A stretch of 64,000 bases of DNA from Enoplosus armatus (GCF_043641665.1 NC_092190.1:6455048-6519047); one strand, 5' to 3'; shown: positions 8,766 to 22,540, counted from the first letter of the stretch. A program made the numbers and translations. Notes: generated from the letters alone by a model not told the origin.

Positions 8766-11591
8766 AGAATTTTTTATTCATTTCATTATAGAAATGTTTA
8801 TCTGAAATACCTAAGTCTGCTTCTATTCCACAACAGCTTTTTTCTCAGTATGAAATATTAATTGTATGTCGTTTTTATTTCATAATGTCACAGGCTGTGT
8901 AGCCTACAAAGGCTACTGCCTGCTTTTTACGGTCATGATCCATTTTTACTAATATGGTTATTTTGTCAAAAATAATAATTAGTTGCAGCCCGAAAAGGTA
9001 ATCACAGTGACACCCCATTTACACCTGGCGTTAACATGCAATTTGTATCTGGATATCTTATCTGGATAAAGACATGCTGTGTATATAGTTTCTTTGTATA
9101 GCACTTTTCAAAACAAAGACAAGACAAAGGGGTGTTACAAAATGATTAGAAGAAGTAAGTAGAAGAGTGAGATAATACATTTACCATTTCTTTTCATTTA
9201 AAGAGAAGTGGTTAAAAACAAAAGAGAAAGTTTTCCCTATTGGTTTCTGGGCAAAAGTATCCTGCATATCCATGTCCCCCAATAATTACCTGGCCTGACT
9301 TTCAAAACGAATTATTGGATTAATGAACGCCTCTTTGGCAGGTGGATCGTCTAAATCAAGTGTGGCTTCTGCAGAAATACAACACAAATTGTGTCGTGAT
9401 TTGCTGGTGAAGCTTCCCTATACTGGCTGCCACACAGCAATACCGGTAAAATGTATATTTCTTTGTTTAAACTAATGAGTATTGTGGGTGATAATTGAAA
9501 GACTCCTTGTGTCTTTGAGTCTTTGCTGTCAGCTATGAGGCTACACTGCTGCTGGACATTTTCTTGGTTAAACTTCACCTGTTAAATTGGCTTCAAGGAA
9601 ATGCTGAAGGACAAGATGGCTGTTAAATTGTAATTTCTCCCTGTGTATTATTCAGCTGAGTAGTAAAAAATATTTGACTCAAAAGGATTATTTCATCATT
9701 GAATATTATCTGAACTCCTGCTCATTATAATTTGATTAGCTACTGTATAAGGGAGGAGAGGAGGCTTGGCTTGCATAGCAAGATGCGTTGCTCTACATTA
9801 GTCTGGGTATATTGTAGAAAATGTCCCTTGTATCAAGATACTAATAGTATCTTACTTTTCATCTGTGAGCACACCTACTTTACATCTCAGACGAAAATGA
9901 CTTTGCTTGCATTCAAGGGAAAATTCTGAATGCTTGCTGCTTTGCACAGTTTAGTTACGTTAACTGTAGAATATTCCACTTGGCTAAAGATATTCTGTGG
10001 ATCTTGTTAAATGTCCATCTGAGATGTACTGTCTGAGCTAAATTCAGATGACATATGCTTAGTTATCATCCAAGCGGAATTGCATCCTCAATTAATATGA
10101 ATAAGGTACATTTAATATTTTTTTAAATAAAATTCGAATATTTCTCTAGGATCAAGACACTAACAGTATTTGCCACATGTTTATCTCAGAATCTATATTG
10201 CTGCTCCACATGGAGCAGAGACTTTTTTTGCCAAATCTAACCATTTGCTATGAATGGTAATTTCTTAACATGTCTGTGACTGACCCATAAAGTGCAGTTA
10301 TCATCAGAATGCTTCTTTTTTAATCCTCAGACTGGAGATGGAGATGGGTACCGTCCATTGATACTGCACTCCACTAATGACACCACAAGCAGCATCACCA
10401 CTGTAGAAAAACACGTGTCACTGTGAAGCTGCCTCGTGAAACAAAACTGAGGAAGGTGAAAGAGCTTGGTAAGGACTAGGTAGTTGGGAGCATGCACAAA
10501 CTTAACAACAACATTAAATCTGGAGTAATCATTTTTTGGCCACAAGGGTGTAGAATAACTCATTAACAAGCGAACAGACACACAGCCCTGATACATCATT
10601 GTTAAAAGGCCATTGCTTGAGCCATAATTAAGAACTTTAGTTTCCAAGCCGACAAGAGAAAGTAAATTTGCTTCTGCATTTTTGGCAGATTTTTTCACTG
10701 ACGAAGGATACTCAGTGAGACAATGGAAGACCCCCAATTCGTGGAGATATTAAAGTCAGGTGAAAACATGTTAAAACACATTGTAATATTGCTAATTTAG
10801 TGTGAAAGCTAACTTTAACAACGTTCACAGGATTCTGGCTTTGAATTGGTTTATTTTGATTCTACTGGAAGGATTTTATGACTTGAAGGAATTGAAGAAA
10901 TTCCTGAAGAGCCATACACTTGAATAGACACAGAGAATCCAGTACCTACGACTTCTACGACAACTACTACTACTGTTTCACTGGTGATTACTGCTGCTCC
11001 CACTGTGTCCACTGCTACAACTGCTGCTCCCACCACAACAGTGGGAACCACTGCTGCCCCCTCCACAACCAATGCTCTTACCACAATGTCGGCCACTTCC
11101 GCTACTCCAACCACGACAACTACCACCACCGCTGCCCACACCACGACAGTGGCCACCACCGCTGCCCCCACCACAACAAAGACTATTGCCACAACCACTG
11201 CTCTTACCATCACGACCGTCCTTGCCATGACCACGGCTTCCCCAGCCACAACAAAGGCCACCACAGGCAGCCCTCAGCCCTGACACAACAACAGCCACCA
11301 CGGCCAGGGCTGCCACTACAATGGCCACCACAGCCAGCCCCGCCACAACAACCGCCACCACGATTGCCTCAGCCATGACAAGGGCCACCATGGCCAGCCC
11401 TGACACGACAACGGCTCCGGCTCAACAACAAGGCACCTTTCAGGACAACCCATGTCCAGTCCACCACAAGCTCTGGCACTACCATGATGACTAGTGCCCC
11501 TTCCACCACGTCAACCAACGCCCCCTCCACCATCATGACCAGCACCCCCTCCACCCCAAGAGATGGCTCAATGACTACTAGCGGCCTATAG
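8286..11591 (+). pseudogene. Tandem pseudogene copy of the ZP-N/mucin gene
   Basis: All parts lie in the same order as in the gene at 1797-6974. Exon 1 (8286-8470) keeps ATG and donor, but a net two-base loss in the signal-peptide region shifts the frame to a stop. From about 9391, sequence matching intron 1 jumps straight into the last 45 bases of exon 3 (9401-9445). About 900 bases, including exon 2 and the first part of exon 3, are therefore missing. Exon 4 (10331-10468) is 138 bases instead of 199 and contains a stop. Exon 5 (from 10689) has lost its 3' end and donor. Exon 6 (from 10831) stops after 16 codons, has lost the first LWG motif, and its Thr-rich part (about 10970-11590) is diverged and interrupted. 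The expanded repeat of the intact copy is absent here. No functional product is expected. Confidence 0.88.
8734..8762. repeat. (TTA)n microsatellite
   Basis: About ten tandem ATT/TTA triplets inside intron 1 of the pseudogene. Confidence 0.85.
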
Positions 11592-11599
11592 TGGTATGG

Positions 11600-12020
11600 C
11601 TATGAGGTCAAAAATCCTTTGTTTTCCTTTGTTCTACTTTGCAAATGAGTTTTGTCTTTCAGACATGACATTGGATTAGAAGGTGAATTTACAATTCACT
11701 GGTATTGTAGACACTCAAAAATCTAGCTGTGAAGATTTGGTCAGACTACTGGTACAGAATACTGCCACAGACAGGTGTTTTGACACGATATAGGGACAGA
11801 AATAATAGTGAGCTATGCAACCAATTTATTATTTTAGTTTTAAAAATAGTAATTGTAACATTCAATGTTCAATCGTAGCTCAGTTTTTTTTTGCCTAAAC
11901 CTGACTTGAACCCATAGTATACATACAATAATGAACTCAAACCAAGTCTTGTCCGGGTTTTGCCACATCCTGGATTACAACACTGGTGGTAACCCATTGA
12001 GTCTTGTGGTGAAATTTCAG
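11600..12020. other. Intergenic sequence, nothing recognised
   Basis: No coding or repeat structure is seen downstream of the pseudogene. No polyadenylation signal pair comparable to that of the intact copy is found. Confidence 0.35.
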
Positions 12021-12024
12021 CTTA

Positions 12025-12080
12025 ATTCAGAGTCAGAATCAGAAATACTTTGTTGATCCCCGGGGGGAAATTACACAATT
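12025..12080 (+). repeat. Short fish interspersed repeat fragment
   Basis: The words 'cagaatcagaaatacttt' and 'ttgatccccggggggaaatt' are characteristic of a very common teleost retroposon-derived repeat. Only about 55 bases remain. Confidence 0.55.
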
Positions 12081-15000
12081 GATGATGAATGATCATGTCT
12101 TTGTTGCTCTGAGGCTTTAGAGGCCTGCCAGAGAATATTGGACTCACCAGATCTGTACAGACTATTGAACTAAATATAAAATGTTCAGAAAGTGAGCACT
12201 AGATGGCAGTCTAATATAAGCATTGAAGGATAACCCTAACCCTTGCCATTCAATGACAGAAAACATTGTGAATTCGCCTGTTTCTAAAGGCACTCAACAG
12301 GAGCTAACAGTTGCTAGAGGCAGTTGCCGGGTTATTGTTATAATATCACATGATGGAATTTGGAACAACAAAAATATTTACACATAAATGTCCTTGTTAT
12401 GTTTAATTTGCCTATTCATTGTTTCATAATTCCATAAATATATGAATTATATGCAATTTAGCCATTGTTTGGTTAATATCTAATATTTGTTTATTATTAT
12501 TTGATGGGTACAAATTTTGATGTACTTGAATTGCACTCAATATTTAAAAAATCCATCACGGAGGTGTGGAAAAGTGCACATCATTGACAGTTTCATAATC
12601 TAAAGCACAGCATCCTCTTCTCACAGAAAGAGTCTCAAAAATCTCACTGTTCTAATGTCAACATATTGACGTTCCGACTCAGAAGTCATTATTACATTAT
12701 TACATGAGCACTACATAAATGGCACACCACTTCCTGCATCGGCGCCAAAAGTTGCAGCTGGACTTATATTGTGTGCTGCCAATTCATCAAAAGTGAACGT
12801 AATTCCTGGGGATACTTTCTGCATAGTCATAGCTGTACAGTACCACAAATTGTGGACTCCTTGGGAGGCCTTGTCTAATAAGAATGTTGTTGTTCTTCAG
12901 GGACCAGTTTCACAAAGAGTTCAGCAGACATTTTACAGGAAAATTCAGCAAAGAGAATAAAGAATAAAAGAAACTTCCTGTAGCATAAAATGTCAGCGCA
13001 GAACTGAGATGCTGTGGGTTCTGAAGTGGCAGGACTCGGTACTTCTCCTAACTCTTCAGTCTCAGGATAGCTTCCTCCAGATATACGGATAAATATTTAA
13101 CTTAAAATATAAAATGAAAACAATTTCATATGCTAATATGTAAAATTAGCTTATATTTACAGTGTGCAAGGACAAACAAACAAAATAAAAATGTTGCAGG
13201 CGTTTTGATGGGACATGTGAGTCTGTTGTTGTGCACACTCTGACGTGGGTAGAGAGCACAACCCGCAGGTCTGACTCCGTTGACAGGTGGTTTCTTGTCT
13301 TGTTTTCATGTTTACCAGGGATGAAAGAGCCCCATCACACACATGATTTTGGGAGCGTGCAGTGAACTTCTGTTTTGATATGTTTGAAATCATAACTTAA
13401 AACGTTTTTTTTTTTTTTACGAGGTGAAATGTTATTAAAAACCAACAACAAATGAATAATGATATTGTAAATCTTGCGGCATCCTTGGCCTGTCCCCTAA
13501 CCCTAACCCTTTGGGAATAGCTGCATTAGAGCCAAACTGAGAGTGGCCTAACATTGCAGATCAGTCTAAAATATCTTTGTGAATGTGGCACCGGGAGACA
13601 TCTCAACTTCAGCCCTTAACAGGTCCAAACAAGCCTTTGAAATATGGTCATTTAAAAGCTGCTGAAATACAAGTTATATGCTGTTATATATGTATGTAAC
13701 CTAGACAAATAAATAGAAAAAATCAACTAAATTAGTATAATCAAATTACCACATACTGACACACATCCTACTTGTTGTCATTGCTCGGAGAGAGGAAGCA
13801 ATGTTGGGTTAATAGTGTTGCAGTGATGACATATTTTTGTAGACCAACCCTGGCATCGCCCTGGTTCCCTCAACAAAAAGAAAATGGGATTTTTGAAAAG
13901 TGTATGATACTTAAACGTTTTGCTCAGCAAGATGAAGCAATGAACACCACGGTCGCATTACTTCAACGTCACCACCACTAAACTTTACTTTTAAGAGAAT
14001 ATAGACGGATACAGATAGATAGATATAGAATATAAACACAACGAGGCTATAAAGGTGGAATAGTGAGTAGATTATTTTTATTATTATTTATTTTTTCGGC
14101 ATGAAGACGTTAATATTCTCATTTAGTCTCATTTAGCCACTTGTTAGCAACCGCCTTTTTTAAGACACATAAAACCTCCAAAATTGGGGACGAGTGGGGT
14201 ATATATTGACGTATTTTATGTCATAGTACAAGTACTTGTGTTAACAGCAGACCCTATTTCAGGCATCTAACCAAAAACCCATTGACTTTGAGACGAGGGA
14301 ACTGGAAGTGTAAAAATGCTTACTAATTTCTGGGTTTTAGGACTCATTCCTCCAGCACTCTATAGGGGCCCAGTAGCTCATTTCCCCCCTGGGCCCCATA
14401 ACAGGTTATGTGCTCACTGGACTGCCATGATAACAACTATACTTGGGAGGTTGTTAAATTCAGTGAGCAAACTTGATCTCTTTTTCCACTGTACGAGTCC
14501 CATTTCTTTTTTCCTATAACTTTGACTTTCTGGTCTAAGGATCACACAGCCAAACCACAATGTAACCAGTGGTTAGATGCTTGATCAAGCACAGAATGCA
14601 TTTATATATTTTACCAATGGATGGCTCATTTTCTGACCACAACACGTTATTTGTTCTGTTCCCATGGGTTGAGCTGTTTGGAGGGGGCATTCCCCGCTGC
14701 CCTCAAGCCCTCTCCAGCAGGCCAGCAGAGCTTGACAAACAAGACCCGGGGTCCAGTCAATTTGTCTGGACAAATGTGGGGATTTGGGGCCACGGCAAGC
14801 TATGCAGGGATGAGTGCTAATTGTTTGTGTGCCAAGCAACTCCTCTCAATCCCCTGGTCTCTCAAGTCACTCTATTCACCCTGGTCTTTGTCTGGTAAGT
14901 AACTTGAACCTGACACATCAGGCCAGGGAAAGTGGAATTCAAGCCCCCCCTGATTACATTCTGTCTTTTGAAAGATTACACCATTGTCCAGGCATAAAAT

Positions 15001-15500
15001 GTAACAAAATGTGATTTTTCAATGTACGCTTTTGTCACCCTTACTTATTGTTTCACTTCCATGTTCTCAGCTCTGTGGAAGAGGGGGTCACGGTAGAAGG
15101 AAGGATGGGGAGCAGATGGGTGGGGGAAAATGTGCTCCCCTTATATCTCCACCCGCTGGTCAACAATAAGCTGAGGCCACACTGCATTAGTACATGTGGC
15201 TGAGACAATCTGAGAAAGTGGCTGGAGCCAGGCGTCACCTCAGGCCCCTGTCCTCCACCAGTCCAATGAGCCCCCCCACCCCCGTCCTCTCCTAGCATGC
15301 TGATCAGAGGATTAGGCCCCGGAGACGGCATCGAGTCAAGAGCACGCTAGAGAAAGGGAAAGGCATGCAGGGAAGATGAGGTACATGCCGGTTTCACATG
15401 CACCCACACCCACACAAGAAGGTGAGCAGACGTGTATCATGAGGACCACACACTTACCTGCACCAGTGGCAGCTTGTCAGTAGAGGGTACCACAGTGTCG
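12080..15500. other. Non-coding stretch with one low-repeat block
   Basis: No gene can be supported. The frames at 12769-12960 and 13772-13981 lack splice context and similarity that I can recognise. The part at about 14660-15010 is more GC-balanced and free of recognised repeats (for example 'gggatgagtgctaattgttt'). It could be a conserved regulatory element, but that is only texture. Confidence 0.3.
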
Positions 15501-15519
15501 CCACACATGTTTGCACTAG

Positions 15520-15620
15520 GAATTTTTTTTTGAAAAAAAAAAAAAATGAAATAAAATATATATATATATATATAAATAAATAAATTATATAAAATATATA
15601 AATTACAAAAAAAAAATCAC
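15520..15620. repeat. A/T-rich low-complexity tract with (AT)n
   Basis: A poly-A run of about 14 is followed by (TA) repeats and 'aaataaataaattatataaaatat' type text. This is simple sequence. Confidence 0.7.
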
Positions 15621-17285
15621 TATATTGATTTGAGGATATGGGGGATGAAAGTGTGTAAAATACATTATCTCTGCACTTAACTTCTCATTTCCCCCTGTTG
15701 TCCCTTGAAGGGAAACTTTTCAGCGGCCATTAGAAACGCAACAGAAGACATCCTGTTATTAGGTAGAATACATACCCATAAACATAACCCAAATGAAATC
15801 CAGCAACCATCACAAACAAGCTGACTGAAGACTTAAAGGGAGAAGCTAAAAATTGCATGAAGCACAGAAATGTTTGTATGTTGCTTTTAGTTTTAGGACC
15901 TGAAGAAGAGCTTTATATGGGCCTCACGCAATAACTTGCATATGAACAGACTGGTTGAACTGGTTTTTAAGTGGCACGTACAAGTCATTTATAGTAACAT
16001 TTACCAACCATTTTCTCTTAGGTATGATTCACGAGTGGTCCTGACCACATAGTCTGCCTTTCTCAACAGGGGAAAAAAAACCTTCATCAGTTCAATCATA
16101 ATACCTTAATCTGCATGAACTTGGAGTTGAAATGGTACTGCTTATTCTATTTTATTGACGTGAGTATTTTAGTAGACAACTTATACAATTTAGTAATTTT
16201 TTCAACTCCAATGTCAGTCTCAGTCCAGGAGAACATCTTTTTTCATCTCCGTTATTCATTTCTGTGACTGTCACATTCCCATGAAACCTGCAAATCTAAT
16301 TCATGGACCACTGTGCTTTAGCAAATAGTTTTTTGGTACGTAACTTTACATCAAACCTTTTCCTTCTGTTATGGTATGACTCTGTAATGACACGGAATTG
16401 AGAGGTGTATTATATACGTTTTTTGGGTCCCTTAACACCATTACTGACACAGCTAACTTTGTCTGGACTTCATCCTCCACAATAGACAGTATTCTTTTTA
16501 CGCATGCGGAACATTTTTGAGACTGAAACAGCACCATGGGTGAAACAGGTAGCCTTTAACAAATTGAACAAAGCCTTGTTTATGCTTATGATCAAATCTC
16601 ACAAATGCGCACCTACTCATGAACTGAACAGGTGGCATTTATCAGTGTGAAACCAGTGATCTACAACAAACGTATGCACTTTACTTTGCTGTACAAGCAA
16701 ACGTTTTGGTTTCTTTTTTTTGTATAAATCAACTTAAGTAAAAGTAAATTTACTGACTTAAAATACTCCTAAAATTCCAACGGAAAATATAAATAGATAT
16801 TAGGTTTCATTATTAGAATGAATGTAATTAGTTCCTTTCACTCTTTCAAAATGGCAGCAACCATTTTTAGCCTGTACACCACATTTGTCTCTGGCCTTTC
16901 TCCTTGAAGTGAAAACATTGTTGGCACAGTATACTGTATGGCTGGATTCCAAAATGTTTTCCTCCCCGTATATCCACCCACAATTCAGGCCTCATTATGA
17001 CATTAACACTATTTGCTAGAGTGGCAGAAACACTCAGGTGGTGGACAAAACAGAAGCAAGCATGAAGGTTGTTAGTCCAGGTTTAATGGGCCAGAACTCC
17101 GTAGCATGTTGGTTCAGAGCTACATGCTATGAACTATGCTAGTTCTGGGCCCCAGACTCTGCAGTGAGGTTTTTTAGCCTTCATCGATCCAATTCCTCCA
17201 GAATGCTGCAGTGACGTTTTTAACAAAGTTAAAGCGCCCCGTAAACATGCCTTGGACCAGACAAAATGTCACACAATCACAAAAG
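15620..17285. other. Non-coding stretch, nothing recognised
   Basis: Sequence of average fish composition with no supportable gene, RNA or repeat array. The minus-strand frame at 16346-16537 has no coding signature. Confidence 0.35.
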
Positions 17286-17289
17286 CACA

Positions 17290-17760
17290 CACAAGTCCAA
17301 GAGCACATATTTACAAAATTACTTTCTAAAATGTCCTCACTTGTCAAAATGTTTTAATTCAAAAAAGAAATCTCCTCACAATGTCCTCACTTTCCAAAAA
17401 TTCTTGCTTTCTAAAACTTACGTCAAATTCTAAAAATGTCTTTTTCAAAAATGTTGTTACTCTCAGGCTAAAACTCAAATTAGTCCTCAGAAGCACAAGA
17501 GCACACATAAACAAAATTACTTTCCAAAATGTCCTCATTTTATTGACATTTCCAGAAATATCCACACATGCTTAAAATGTTCGGACTTTTAAAAAATGTC
17601 ACTTTCCATAAATGTCGTTGAAACTTAAATTAGTCCGCACAAGTACCACAGCACACATAAACAAACTTACTTTCTAAAATGTTGTCACTGCCAAATGTCT
17701 TCACTTTCCAGAAATCTCCTCCCTTTCCAAAATGTTACTCTATAACTCTAATTGGTCCAT
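17290..17760. repeat. Decayed minisatellite, two-level
   Basis: A larger unit recurs at about 17297, 17496 and 17647. It carries 'agcacacataaacaaaatta' followed by 'ctttccaaaatgtcctcac'. Inside it, 'actttccaaaatgt' and 'aatgtcctcac' recur about a dozen times at irregular 15-30 base spacing. The units are strongly diverged. The overlapping open frames on both strands (17359-17575) are by-products. Confidence 0.7.
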
Positions 17761-17998
17761 TGAACGACAGAAGTAGTTTCTACACATTATTAACAGGGTC
17801 ATTAGAAATCCTCCCTCCCACAAATTGCAGCCCATTCAGGCCTCTTGTGTTTTGTGTGTTTGGTTCTGCCCACTGATCAGGAGGCAGGTGGTCAGCAGAG
17901 CTCAAACTGTTCTGCCTTAACGTGAAGCCAAGAAAGTGTGGCCTCTTCCTGAGTATACCCCAGCGGTGACCCTTCGTCTGATCATCCTCACCCCTGAA

Positions 17999-18000
<2 letters not shown>

Positions 18001-18056
<56 letters not shown>
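18001..18056. repeat. (AC)n microsatellite, 28 units
   Basis: An uninterrupted AC dinucleotide run. It creates an artificial poly-Val/Cys reading frame on the minus strand. Confidence 0.97.
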
Positions 18057-18059
<3 letters not shown>

Positions 18060-19790
18060 CTCATTGGACACCTTGTTAAACTCAGCAAGGGGCTGCTGGC
18101 TCTTCTAGTGCTGGTCGTGGGGGGCCTTCTATGTGAATAAAAAGGGAAACAGCAGGACAATAACACATAAAACAGAGTCTGTGCTGTTGACATTTGCATG
18201 CTCCTGGCCCAGGAGGCAAGTCCATGTCCACACTAATGTGGATAACGTTTGGGTTTCCTCCTGCATTAAGTCAACACTTGACTACTTTCTTGCATCACCA
18301 ACAATAAAAACCTGTCACCTCCCAACTTTCTCTGTGTATGTTCATATTTTACTCTGATGAGGACATACTGTTTGTCAAAACATTAGTTGGTTTCCTTGAT
18401 GAAAAGCTTTATAACTGTCTGCTCTAGACCTCATTCCTCCTGTTCTTGCTAATTTTGTATGTCAGCTATAAAAGAAACATAATGCAGGTGTTAGCCCTTT
18501 TCAACTGCAGGGACTAAACAACCTGTAACCTGGGGCTTTTCATCACCTGAACATTTAAAACCCTCGTGAGCCTTTGGTGCTAGCTTCTTCAATACGTTTC
18601 CGCTGTATTTTACAAAACAATATTTTGGATGTGGGTTATGCCATTACAAAGGCATCAGTGTGCCATTCTTATGTTTTGTTTAATAAGTGCGAGAAGTAAG
18701 CAATTGCAGGACAGAAAACAATAAAAGTTAAATTGTTATTGACTTCCTTTCATGTTTATATGAATATGAAATACATGTTTATATGTCTGCTGAGGCCAGC
18801 AGGCCCAAAAGGCATCAAATCACCACCTCGTGGTTTTTCAGTCTTCTCCACTGCCTTCGTTTTAATCCTTTATTTTTCTATAATTGTATTCAATCTTTTT
18901 GGTTGATTCTCTGTTTGGCTGTGTGTATTATCCCCATTTCTGGAACACCGTTTGTAATTGTTGACTCCAGCTCCCAATGAGGGCTTGGATATCTTGGTTT
19001 ATCCAACAAGTGTCCCTCTACTGTCCATCTTATTTAAAGCTTTGGTTGTCCTGTGTCACACAGATTATTACTGTTGTTGTGTTTGTTAGTAGCAGTCATC
19101 CTTGTCGTTCTGGTGTGACGACTCATCTGCTTGAGCAGTCTTAAATATCTGGAACTAGCATCTAGTATCACCTCCTGAGCGGTGTCAAAATTTGGACTCA
19201 GGAACTCGCCCCCAAAGCTGGCAGAACACAGTGGAAACAAAGGCAGAACGTGTGACTCTTGCTACACGTTACATTGTTATGTTAAGTTCCCGCAGTGGAG
19301 AAGGACTATATGTGAAGTAAAAATAGTCTCAATGCAGCAGCTCAAGAATTACTGTGAGCTAACACGTATTAATGAGCCACAATCAATCCACTGTTTTATT
19401 CTTACACACTTGTTTGAACACCTGTATTGTGTGTCCAGCTATATTGCATCACAAAATAAGTGATCACTGAATATCTGAGGCAACAAAACAGAGGTTTATC
19501 CTGCTGAGACCAGTATCTATTTTTGCTTATGTAAGTCAAAGCAATCTATCCAATAAACCCCACTCCTTAGTAGTAGTAGTAATGCACAATTTTTTGTTGC
19601 GTGCAAAGGATAGGAGGTATTATAGTATTTTCATATATTTTTTGGCATTTCAGTGTGGCCAGTGAGATTTTAGAAAATTATCTGAAGAAGCCCAATGTGG
19701 ACATATGATGACACATCATTTTCAAGTTGACGTTCACTAATGTGGACGTGGCCAAAGACATGAGGAAGGTGGTCCAGTGATTGTGACTGT
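18060..19790. other. Non-coding stretch, nothing recognised
   Basis: No supportable gene, RNA or known repeat. Confidence 0.35.
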
Positions 19791-19799
19791 TCAGCACTG

Positions 19800-20080
19800 T
19801 GTATGTCTGTTTGCTGATCCATGTGCAATGCGCTCCTGCTTTGGGAGCCGCAGGTTGGGCACGGATGCTACAATATGGGCTTTAATTCAGGCCAACAGCC
19901 TCTCTGTCAAAAAGGAGGGGACGGAGCAATTAGCCCCGCGGAGGAGAGAGAAAGAAAGAGGGAAGAACGAAGGGAATTGTGAATTTGACACATTAAATGG
20001 TGGCGGTCATTAGCATGTGGCTGTTTAGAGAGTTGGGGTGTATTCACTGGATCCTTGAATGCATATTGCTTCGCGACCAC
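19800..20080. promoter_or_regulatory. Candidate conserved non-coding element
   Basis: A repeat-free block of balanced composition with homeodomain-like words ('gcaattagccccg', 'ggcggtcattagcatgtgg', 'gggctttaattcagg'). It lies about 27 kb upstream of olig2. Conservation is inferred from texture only. Confidence 0.3.
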
Positions 20081-20954
20081 GTCCATACCCCCACCTCTCT
20101 TCTTCTCAGTCTGTCCATCATCCCCATGGCCACCTTTCACTTGTAATCACCCTATTTGGCCTCCTTTTTCATTCAGCCTCTACAGCTTTTCTGTCGCCTT
20201 CATCTTTTTATGCCGTCATGCTGACTGGAATGGAGTCCCTGGAATCCTGAAATCACAACAAATTAAGCTGCATAATTAGATGTAGGAACAAATGAGATGT
20301 CAGACACTAGTTGGTAGGCTCAACACCAATAACAGCATGAGCTTATCTTCCTGTATTAGAACCAAATATACATTTTATACTGTGTTTATAGAATGACTGA
20401 TCAAAAACAGGATGTTCCGCAGCAGTTTCTGGACACATTAAAAACTCATTTTGTCTTAAATTAGTCTTTCATTTTGTTGAAGCTTCTCTCACAGCTTGTG
20501 TTGGTGCTGACTTTCACTCAGCTTGTTGTCTCTGCTATATGAGCCTGGAAAAGAGCAAAGTAGCAGGCCCAGTGTGGTGCCTTTTCCTCCATTGTGCTGA
20601 GATCACCTCATGCCAGCTTTCCCCTGTCACATTAGCACACATCAAGACACTGAGCAACACACAACCCACACAGAAAGGCAGTTCGTCCTCTGGGTTTCAC
20701 TCTTTCTACTCAGTTGGGAGTTTTGTTGTTTTCTCGGTGCAGAATGATAATTAAGAATGACCATTAATTAAATTAAAGACTGAATGCAATGTGTTTCAAG
20801 AGTACTGAACTAACAAGGATTTCATCATTAAATAATGCTGACTCAGCAATATTCTGAACATGTGCATAATCGCCATAAGGGGCAGGGGACACACCCCAAT
20901 ATATGAAATATGGAAATCCCCCCACCCCCCACAATATTTCTACTTCAACGTTAA

Positions 20955-21285
20955 ACTTTAACTTTAGCTTTATTGTCTTGCAGCCGGGTGAAACATAGAA
21001 TACACAGAGACGTAGGCACACAGACTGGAGTACATAAATCATGATAAAATACATAAAACATTACTACGTCAAGTGACATCAAGAAACCTAGAGTATGTTT
21101 AAAACATCGTCAGCCCCCAGAAATTATACGGGAACTAATCCTCAGCTGAGTTATCATGAATATTTAACAGTTTGGTGGCCTAAGAGCTAAAAGAGTTATT
21201 CCCCCCGTTAGACCTGCTGGCCTGTGGTAGTCTAAATCTCTGCTGGGAGGGTAGAAGCTATTTGTAAAGACCAGTAATCGAACGT
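20955..21285. repeat. Old fish interspersed repeat
   Basis: 'actttagctttattgtcttgcag', then 'aacagtttggtggcctaaga', 'gacctgctggcctgtggtag' and 'gctgggagggtagaagc' match the order of words in a widespread teleost LINE-derived repeat. The copy is strongly decayed. Confidence 0.5.
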
Positions 21286-22540
21286 CTCCAAAAGTTAAAA
21301 GAAAGCTAATTTCCTCGCCTCAATATTCAGCGTTAATCCAACTCTAAAACACACTGGATGTTCACTGAGAGATGTTCACAACTCATGTTGGTGTTCAGGT
21401 CAACCAGCAACAGTGAAAACACCAGCTCAGCAGTGTCTGCCAATGGCTTTGGTCCATTGTGTATCCTCTCCGATCTACATAAGTTGATCACTCACGTTAT
21501 ACCCAGTTGGTCCCCTCAGTGTCTGACTGAAGATATTTTTCTTGCATCATGATTGACACAAGCGTTGTTTACATTATTAAATAGAAAACACATCTAATCC
21601 CTGTGTAACTGCCAGGTGCAGTTTTAACACAAAGCTGCTTTTGGTCTGAATCCCCGCTTATTCAGTAACCTTAAAGACAATATAAATAAGTTACTCTGTA
21701 AAATGGGATACCTCTTGTATCAGCCTTTAGTCTATATAATAATATAATATATATAATAGTATAATATATAGACACTGTCCAACAGTTGACATTAAACAGT
21801 AGTTCTCTAGTGACAAGGTCAGCTCAGAATATACTTCCACTTACAGACAGTAAAGAGAACAATTATTATTATTATAATTATTATTATTATTATTAGCTCT
21901 GAAGGTTCCACTGGTGGGTCCATCTTTAAAAACTCACAGGAGCCAAATTTTGTTAAAACACACAAATCTTTATTTTAAATTCTAGTAGAGATCCTAAAGT
22001 TTCCAAAGATACCAAGTATGTGAGAGACTGAGAATTTGGGTGGAATGTGTTTAGAAGGATGTACGAGACACCTAAAATATAGCTGCAGCCATAAGATGTT
22101 GTCTTAGTTTTGAAGCATCGTACAGCCTTCTTATTGTCAGCAAATCCCATGAAAAAAACAAAATCAACAGTGTGTTAGTCCATCTGGCAGTCCTTTTCTT
22201 TCCTACCCTGCCTGTCTAAGTCTACTGAAGACAGCTCACAAAACGTAAAAAACAGCTGGGTACTGTGGTCTTTGTAACTCAAACAGGAGGAAATGTGCAT
22301 TTGTTGGACTATTCTCAGCAACGTTTGGTGCTCTTGTGACTGTTTACAGCGGTAGGACGGTGTAAATGGGATTAAGTCAAAATAAACTACAGTGTGTGAG
22401 TTCAGGTAATGAAGGAACATGTCACCCAGTGCAACGCTGTGGCTCACGGATGAGTTTTTAATTGTTTTTGGGCACAATGGAACAGTGGAATAAGATATAA
22501 CAGGCTTTGGATGTACAGACAGTCTTGTTAGTAGGTTCAA
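21285..22540. other. Non-coding stretch with ATT-rich tract
   Basis: Contains AT repeats near 21735-21770 and a (TTA)n-like run at 21864-21895. No gene is supportable. Confidence 0.4.

Noticed and set aside
10920..11406. Several overlapping His/Tyr-rich, Gly-rich and Val-rich frames
   Set aside because: All are alternative readings of the decayed Thr-rich exon of the pseudogene.
13495..13512. Telomere-like CCCTAACCCTAACCC
   Set aside because: Only two to three units, as also near 12230. Too short for an interstitial telomere tract.
17780..18199. 139-residue minus-strand frame
   Set aside because: Its centre is a translated (CA)n microsatellite and there is no domain. Similar artefacts occur at 28976-29339, 34739-34990, 35424-35855 and 55807-56133.
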